From Incurvaria masculella (lineage: Eukaryota > Arthropoda > Insecta > Lepidoptera > Incurvariidae), in the NCBI GenBank assembly GCA_946894095.1, contig OX335663.1, positions 1,488,001-1,552,000 on the forward strand: DNA of 64,000 nucleotides, read 5' to 3'. The translations under genes were made by a program, and so were the position numbers. This document shows, in pieces, positions 58,893 to 64,000 of this stretch. Numbering within the stretch: the first letter of the stretch is position 1; every line of letters begins with the position of its first letter. The notes beneath the pieces were generated by a model. That model saw only the letters and a list, made by a program, of their open reading frames with translations. It was not told the origin of the DNA and ran no database searches.

Positions 58893-59380
58893 AACATAAA
58901 TGTAGAAATTGAGATCACTGTAGAGACCACAAGAAGCCCACCTTGGCAAGTTCTTTATTCAGGCATATAATGTGGTGCCATTTCACATGAGTTTGTACGT
59001 CCCAATCGTACTTCAATCATAACATCGTCACTGAGCAGCGAGCATGTAGAGACGAGAGTAGCAACCGAGTGCGTAGGTCAACAAATGATAGAACCTCAGA
59101 AATACTGCTAATGTGCGGGCCGCATTTCATTTGTTATAGGTCAATCAATATCTATTTCTGGATGTTGCACAAAAAACTCTAAATACTCGATTTCTTATTT
59201 CTATCTACATTTTATGTTTACCACAATTATATATTACAAAAAAGGCAAAGATATGGAGCCACAGATATTAATGTACTACATAAGATAATTGGAATAAAAA
59301 ATTTTTTCATTATTAAAAAATGTGAAACTTTATTTTATTTGCGAATCTTAATAAAAACTTTATCAAAAACAAAAAATGAA

Positions 59381-59780
59381 AACCGTCCAGGAGCATTCGA
59401 GACGGGATTGCAGCAGTGCCGGGGGCCCCCGACAACCCTGGTGCCCATCAGACGAGATAAAACCGTCCAGGAGCATTCGAGACGGGATTGCAGCAGTGCC
59501 GGGGGCCCCCGACAACCCTGGTGCCCATCAGACAAGATAAAACCGTCCAGGAGCAGTCGAGACGGGATTGCAGCAGTGCCGGGGGCCCCCGACAACCCTG
59601 GTGCCCATCAGACGAGATAAAACCGTCCAGGAGCATTCGAGACGGGATTGCAGCAGTGCCGGGGGCCCCCGACAACCCTGGTGCCCATCAGACAAGATAA
59701 AACCGTCCAGGAGCAGTCGAGACGGGATTGCAGCAGTGCCGGGGGCCCCCGACAACCCTGGTGCCCATCAGACGAGATAA
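59381..59780 (+). repeat. 80-bp minisatellite, five units with two-unit higher order
   Basis: 'aaaccgtccaggagca' recurs every 80 bases at about 59,381, 59,461, 59,541, 59,621 and 59,701. Units alternate between 'gcattcg' and 'gcagtcg', and between 'cagacgaga' and 'cagacaaga', so units 2-3 and 4-5 form a 160-bp super-repeat. Unit copies are otherwise virtually identical. The unit contains the palindrome 'gggggccccc'. Confidence 0.9.
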
Positions 59781-60008
59781 AAAATCTCATCCATGGGCAC
59801 CGAGTGCGGGAAAATTAAAACTTGTAGAAAGGTTTCAAGTTCAAATTAAGTTTTTATACGGAGTTTGATAACGTTATAAACAGATGTACAGACAAAAAAA
59901 ACCGTATTCATAACATTAGTACGAAAAGTAAAGACTGATATTACTAATTCTTGGTGGCAAAATAATCAAATAATTTCATATAAAGCACGGCACCACACAT
60001 TTCCTTAT

Positions 60009-60165
60009 ATTCCGGGAGGTCACGACATTTTTGGTCACGATAAGGTAAATGGCTGAATCTGGGTTCACATGTTAGAGACCAACCCTCTGATGCTAAATAT
60101 GTCGGTCTGCCTGTGCCAAGTGGTTTACGTTATCGTTACCATTTTTGTCGCGACCTCCTAGTCTA
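60009..60165. mobile_element. 'GGAGGTCGCGAC' MITE reduced to its two TIRs
   Basis: 'ccgggaggtcacgacatttt' at the left and 'aaaaatggtaacgataacgt' in inverted form ending 'gtcgcgacctcctag' at the right. The internal region of copies 1 and 2 is absent. Confidence 0.75.
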
Positions 60166-60355
60166 TTATATCTAGCGGCGGTAGTAAAAATTTCGATTAT
60201 GGAAAGATAATAAAAAAGGCTATAAATATGTTGAAATAGTAAATTTCTTGAATCAGTGAAATTATTTATGGCCATATCAAGGCTTGGATAGTCAATGTAT
60301 GCGATGTTGTAATGTAACGTGTTGTTTGGTTTGAAAAGAAACTAAAAGAAGAACG

Positions 60356-61858
60356 ATGGTAAGCTGAAAAACAAATTTCGAGTCCCGGTGCTTGTTATAG
60401 GAAAACAAAACAAATCTGTAAAACATGTTTTTCATTATGACTGGATTTTGTTTGATTTCCATAATTTACTTTGTCTCAACTTCTTCATATTGCTAAACTC
60501 ATCAAAAAACGGTTTAAAGGCTTTGGGCGAAATGTTTGAATTGGGTTCTAAAAAGCAACAACAGAGAGACTAGGTGATTTTCTTATTGTACCTAAATAAT
60601 GAAGAAATGTAAGATGTATTTTATAAATTTGTTTTTAAAGTACGAATATGCATCCAAAATCATGAATTAAATCAGGACGAACAAATGAATGTGCGGGTGA
60701 TGGATCCCAAAAATTAATAAATTTAGAATATTTGTATACAATTATTAAATAAAAATATATAAGGTTGGGAAGGAATAGTTGAAATGAGAATCGAAGTAAT
60801 AAGATTAATTTATTTTTCAGAAACGTGTTTTAATAGGAATATTTATGAGTGTAATAATTGGCACGTCACAGGAATACAGTGTTGGTGCGCCCTCACTTGG
60901 CTTAAGATCTGACGAACCACAACCTAGCCCCAGCCTAATTCAATTCGACACAGACACGATAGATACTGCAGAAGATTTGAACGATAAAAGAACAGGACTG
61001 ACATCATTAAATAATAAATTAAAATCACAAGTCGACCAGAAAAAAAAGAAACTTCTAAGAGATATAAACGATGTAATTAAAAAAATGAGGCGCTATAAAA
61101 TCAACCCTTACACCAGCGATGACAAAAATGAAGTATTTAAGAGTATTGTCTTGGGTAAAAAAACCTCAGGCGACAGTAAAAATATAATTCCAGTAAAAAT
61201 TGTAAATTTGTCTGATGAAAATGCATATGGAGAATCCAATGATGAGTATATTTATCCACATGACAAGTCAATTGAAAAATTCAAAGGTTATAAGAAAACA
61301 CCTAAAAATCTTTATCGAGATCTAAAATATGAAAATAGTTACTTACCACATTCACAGGAAGATACAATTATCCGTTCACATAATTTGGAAATTACAAGCG
61401 AGGAAGAGGATGAGCAATCTGACGAAGGTGACGCTGAAGAGAATTTAAAAAACAATTTAAGTAATAATTATAATTATCAAGGGGAGATTGATTCTTTTGA
61501 CGATCCCCAAAACGATGAGAAAATTTGGTATGGTAATCTGTTTAATTTAGCTGACGAGCACTTGAATGAGAACAACAGTAAAAGAACTAAGGATGCCATC
61601 AAATTCAAAATCTGGAAGGCGATACTAGAAAGAAATGAGAACCTAATAGAAACCGTAGACGCGTTACTTAGAACCTGGAAAACAAACTTAGAAAAAAGCA
61701 AAAACAAACTTCAAATGTGGCGAAACAAGAAAATGAATTCAAGAGAACGACATCAGAACGGCTTGGATGTAAAGACACGTACTAATAAGAAGGTCGTACT
61801 TTTTTCACCAAAGGACAAAATTTACCCTCGAAATACCAGCTATAATGGATCCCATTAA
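60356..61858 (+). CDS. Unrecognised secreted, charged protein (two coding exons)
   Basis: Exon 1 is the ATG at 60356-60358, followed at once by the donor GTAAGC. Exon 2 (60821-61858, acceptor TATTTTTCAG) is fully open and gives 346 residues. The join yields MKRVLIGIFMSVIIGTSQEY, a textbook signal peptide; starting instead at the internal ATG 60845 would remove half of it. The mature part is Lys/Glu/Asn/Asp-rich, with an acidic block (TSEEEDEQSDEGDAEENL) near the middle and a basic, helix-prone C-terminal region with regularly spaced Trp residues (IWKAILER, LRTWKTNLE, LQMWRNKK). It has no cysteine pattern. I do not recognise the family. Codon use is AT-rich, unlike NOP9 and nervy. Confidence 0.7.
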
Positions 61859-62164
61859 TTGCACTAGACATATTTTTGGCCGATTACCGATGTGCAGCAG
61901 ATAGTATAATAAGCAATTTACGTATATAGTAATAGCAAGATACTTAGTAATATTGAAGAATATATATAGAATATTTTAGAATACGGCTTAATACATTTTT
62001 TAATAATTTCAAGCAGGGTATTGCAGAAGTTCAAGGACTCTGGGTCGTATAAAAGTATGAGCTCAATCACGGAAATGGAAGCATATTACAGAAAAGAAAC
62101 ACATGACCATAGTACTTTAATGGTACATTAAGACACAAAACATATTCCTCGCTACCCTTTAGAA
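61859..62164. other. 3' flank, no gene seen
   Basis: AT-rich sequence after the stop at 61856-61858, probably including the 3'UTR of the secreted protein gene. Confidence 0.4.
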
Positions 62165-62350
62165 GTTAATTCGTTCAGCACCGCGGTTACAGATTACTTT
62201 ATGCCGCCTTCCCTTGAACTGCAACTTCATCTTGGGGAATGAGAAAAAGTCGCTGAGTGCGACAAAGTTGGAATGCCTTTTTCGCCAAAAACTCTTGCAC
62301 AGTGAAGGAGGAATTTGCCGGCGCGTTGTCGCGGTACAAGATCCAGGATG
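62165..62350 (-). pseudogene. mariner transposase C-terminal relic
   Basis: The minus-strand translation gives SWILYRDNAPANSSFTVQEF then LAKK and, in another frame, SFPKMKLQFKGRRHKVI. These match the mariner signatures (HxDNAPxHxS, xxFLxK, FLFPKxKxxLKGxRF). Frameshifts and a missing catalytic context make it dead. It may belong to a truncated element with no TIRs visible. Confidence 0.7.
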
Positions 62351-62509
62351 TTCTTGGTGAGTTCATTTACACGATGCCATTAAAAAGTGGTTAATTCTTT
62401 ACGTTTCATGCTGCTGCACATTGTGAGGCTCTTGCCACATCATCTTCGACATTACACATAAATCAAATCAGCAGCGTTGTACTATAATACCAGCAAACGA
62501 TTTGAGAAA

Positions 62510-63220
62510 CTAAAGTTGATCCTGTAACCTAATCTTGTGCACGGTCTGAAAGCAGCCAGCCCCGATCGGAAGTCCTGTCTCGGCGCTGATTTTAAATGAG
62601 TAATAGCAGATTCCAGTTTTCATGTCGAGAAGGGTCGGCGGATGCTTGAGGCCATCTTCAATGAGGTTACAGTTTTCGTCCACATACGGCGGTCGCACGC
62701 CGAAATTGATTGTCTTTGTCTTATCCATTGGGCCTAGGAACGAACCTTGCGCTACTCCTTTATGATTAAGCGTACTCGCGCATATTAGTAGAACCAGTAT
62801 CAGTGGTTTTAGTGTGTGGATATATGTCCGATACGAGATAAACTGAAAAAAACAACTATTTTCTCAAATTCAGAAAGAATGTTAGCCTGTATATTGTAGG
62901 AACAGTTGAATCGGGGTGTCTAAAGCATAGTCGGTTTTTATTGATTCGCTTATGTTCCTTGAATTTTAAATATTTATAAAACTATCTATTCATTCTTGCA
63001 ACCCTAATATTAAGTAACCAAGTAAGTAATATTTCTTCCATTTTTGCATGAATACATATTAAATATATCCATGTAATACTGTCGGTCCGCTTCCCCTACT
63101 AGCTGGTGGGGTCAAAGCAGTAGTTGGTTTATGAAAAATAGTAATCTGTGTCAAACATATAATATATGTTTTTATATTTAATGATTTACTCATGGACATA
63201 ATAGTGCATTTACTCACCAT
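62510..63220 (-). CDS. Unrecognised small secreted protein (two coding exons)
   Basis: Exon 1 is the ATG at 63220-63218, followed at once by the donor GTGAGT. Exon 2 is 62842-62510 (acceptor GTTTTTTTCAG) and ends with TAG. The product is 111 residues. Residues 12-23 (KPLILVLLICAS) form a signal-peptide core, followed by a mature part with only three Cys (ENCN, GICY, GAGCF) and the segment VRPPYVDENCNLIEDGLKHP. I considered the one-domain VWC (Vago-like) family, but the Cys count is too low. A further exon through a donor near 62,530 cannot be excluded. It is convergent with the gene ending at 61,858. Confidence 0.55.
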
Positions 63221-63419
63221 GATTTAAAGAGATAAGCGGCTATTTTTAAATCATTTTCTTTTAATTCGGTCGCACACATCGAAGGAAGAGAGTACTGGTT
63301 CCACTGCTTCACAGAGTGAAAATCAAGCGAAGTGGTTTTGAAAACAGCTATTGTTGTGAACACGTAGCTAGTCAACAATACAGCACTTTCACACAATCGA
63401 TAAATTTGTATACAATACA

Positions 63420-63535
63420 TGGATGGCTAATACCACACCGACCGTCATGACCCAACACATCACATTCTTGAAGGAATTAGGTGCCATGCCATAACCTTTC
63501 TTTTCTAAGTACGCATACATTGAACTGGATGGAAA
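63420..63535 (-). repeat. SINE tail fragment
   Basis: 'ggatggctaataccacaccg' to 'cattgaactggatggaaaat', the reverse complement of the shared tail. It forms an inverted pair with the copy at 63,608. Confidence 0.65.
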
Positions 63536-63607
63536 ATATAGACTGCACGTAAAAATATTACAAAAACACAACAATACAATGCAATAAAACATTAACAATA
63601 AAACAAC

Positions 63608-63768
63608 AATGAACGATGGTCGAAGAGGCAATTAAAATTGTCCGTGGTTTCAATCCAGTTCAATGCATCTGTGCAATAAAAGGAGGGTCCTGGCATGGCA
63701 CCCATGAGGTGTATTGGTGTAATATCTGACAGTAGATGTGTTATTAGCCATGTATGTCCAGTCCCAAA
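63608..63768 (+). repeat. SINE tail fragment
   Basis: 'acgatggtcgaagaggcaat' to 'attagccatgtatgtccagt' and an A-run, in plus orientation. With the preceding fragment it makes an imperfect hairpin around a CA/AT-rich loop. Confidence 0.65.
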
Positions 63769-63789
63769 AAACCAGGGTGGTCATAACCC

Positions 63790-63890
63790 TACTATTCCGA
63801 ACAATGGAACGGCGGGGATTCGAACCCGTCTCTGTCATACCTACCTCTGGCGACTTGTCGCCGCAACCCTGAGTTACAAATTGCTCAAAT
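63790..63890 (-). repeat. tRNA-derived sequence (B box intact)
   Basis: The minus strand reads 'gggttgcggcgacaagtcgc', then 'gacgggttcgaatccccgcc', including a perfect B box GGTTCGAATCC. The 5' part does not form a convincing tRNA, so it is more likely a SINE head than a gene. Confidence 0.45.
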
Positions 63891-64000
63891 GTATAATATT
63901 ATAAATATTGATTTGCTAAACAGCTTGACACATCCTTCGTTAAGCACAAATTCGTAAAATTTGTAATTGAAGCATGTATGAAGATTTATAATATGTTCAC

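Noticed and set aside
59335..59790. Overlapping open frames on both strands with Gly/Pro/Ser repeats
   Set aside because: The same 80-bp minisatellite read in several frames. Openness on both strands shows composition, not coding.
62510..62842. One-domain VWC (Vago-like) immune protein
   Set aside because: That family normally has eight cysteines; only three are present after the signal peptide.
63790..63890. Possible true tRNA gene
   Set aside because: The B box is perfect, but I cannot fold an acceptor stem or D arm, and it abuts SINE sequence, so a SINE head is likelier.

Overview
This looks like a window of a moth or butterfly (Lepidoptera) nuclear genome. The protein-coding signals are animal genes with short GC-rich exons and GT-AG introns. 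They sit in AT-rich DNA packed with small transposons: 5S- and tRNA-headed SINEs, long-TIR MITEs, LINE 3' ends and mariner relics. The order is inferred from the repeat types and insect-type proteins; no marker proves it. All splice calls are mine by eye, using reading phase and homology from memory.

Layout. 0.2-11.2 kb, plus strand: a six-exon gene for the Pumilio-like pre-rRNA factor NOP9, with a transposon in every intron and a stray THAP-domain exon in intron 1. 11.2-16.6 kb: intergenic, with MITEs, a near-perfect foldback and a 102-bp tandem array. 16.6-30.8 kb, minus strand: the C-terminal two thirds of nervy, the insect ETO/MTG8 co-repressor (NHR2, NHR3 and MYND finger recognisable). 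Its NHR2 exon borders a 66-bp minisatellite that duplicates the 3' splice site. 30.8-46.5 kb: no gene I can support. It holds a 2.3-kb DNA transposon with GTGACGGGGGTGACA-type subterminal repeats, SINEs, a LINE tail and MITEs. 46.6-51.4 kb, plus strand: a secreted neutral lipase with intact Ser-Asp-His residues. 51.4-60.3 kb: intergenic repeats, including 108-bp and 80-bp minisatellites. 60.36-61.86 kb (plus) and 63.22-62.51 kb (minus): two convergent genes for unrecognised secreted proteins, separated by a mariner relic.

The genes do not form a pathway. NOP9 is a ribosome-biogenesis housekeeping gene, nervy is a developmental regulator, and the last three encode secreted proteins. All three secreted proteins appear to share one gene design: the first coding exon ends at or just after the ATG, and the signal peptide is encoded at the start of the next exon.

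The observations I rate highest are: two SINE head types (5S rRNA and tRNA) sharing one tail; the transposon at 31,333-33,633; the splice-acceptor minisatellite in nervy; a tRNA-like repeat that folds into a near-complete cloverleaf with a bacterial-leucine-tRNA-like D arm; and repeated CTCF-like motifs, several of them carried by repeats.
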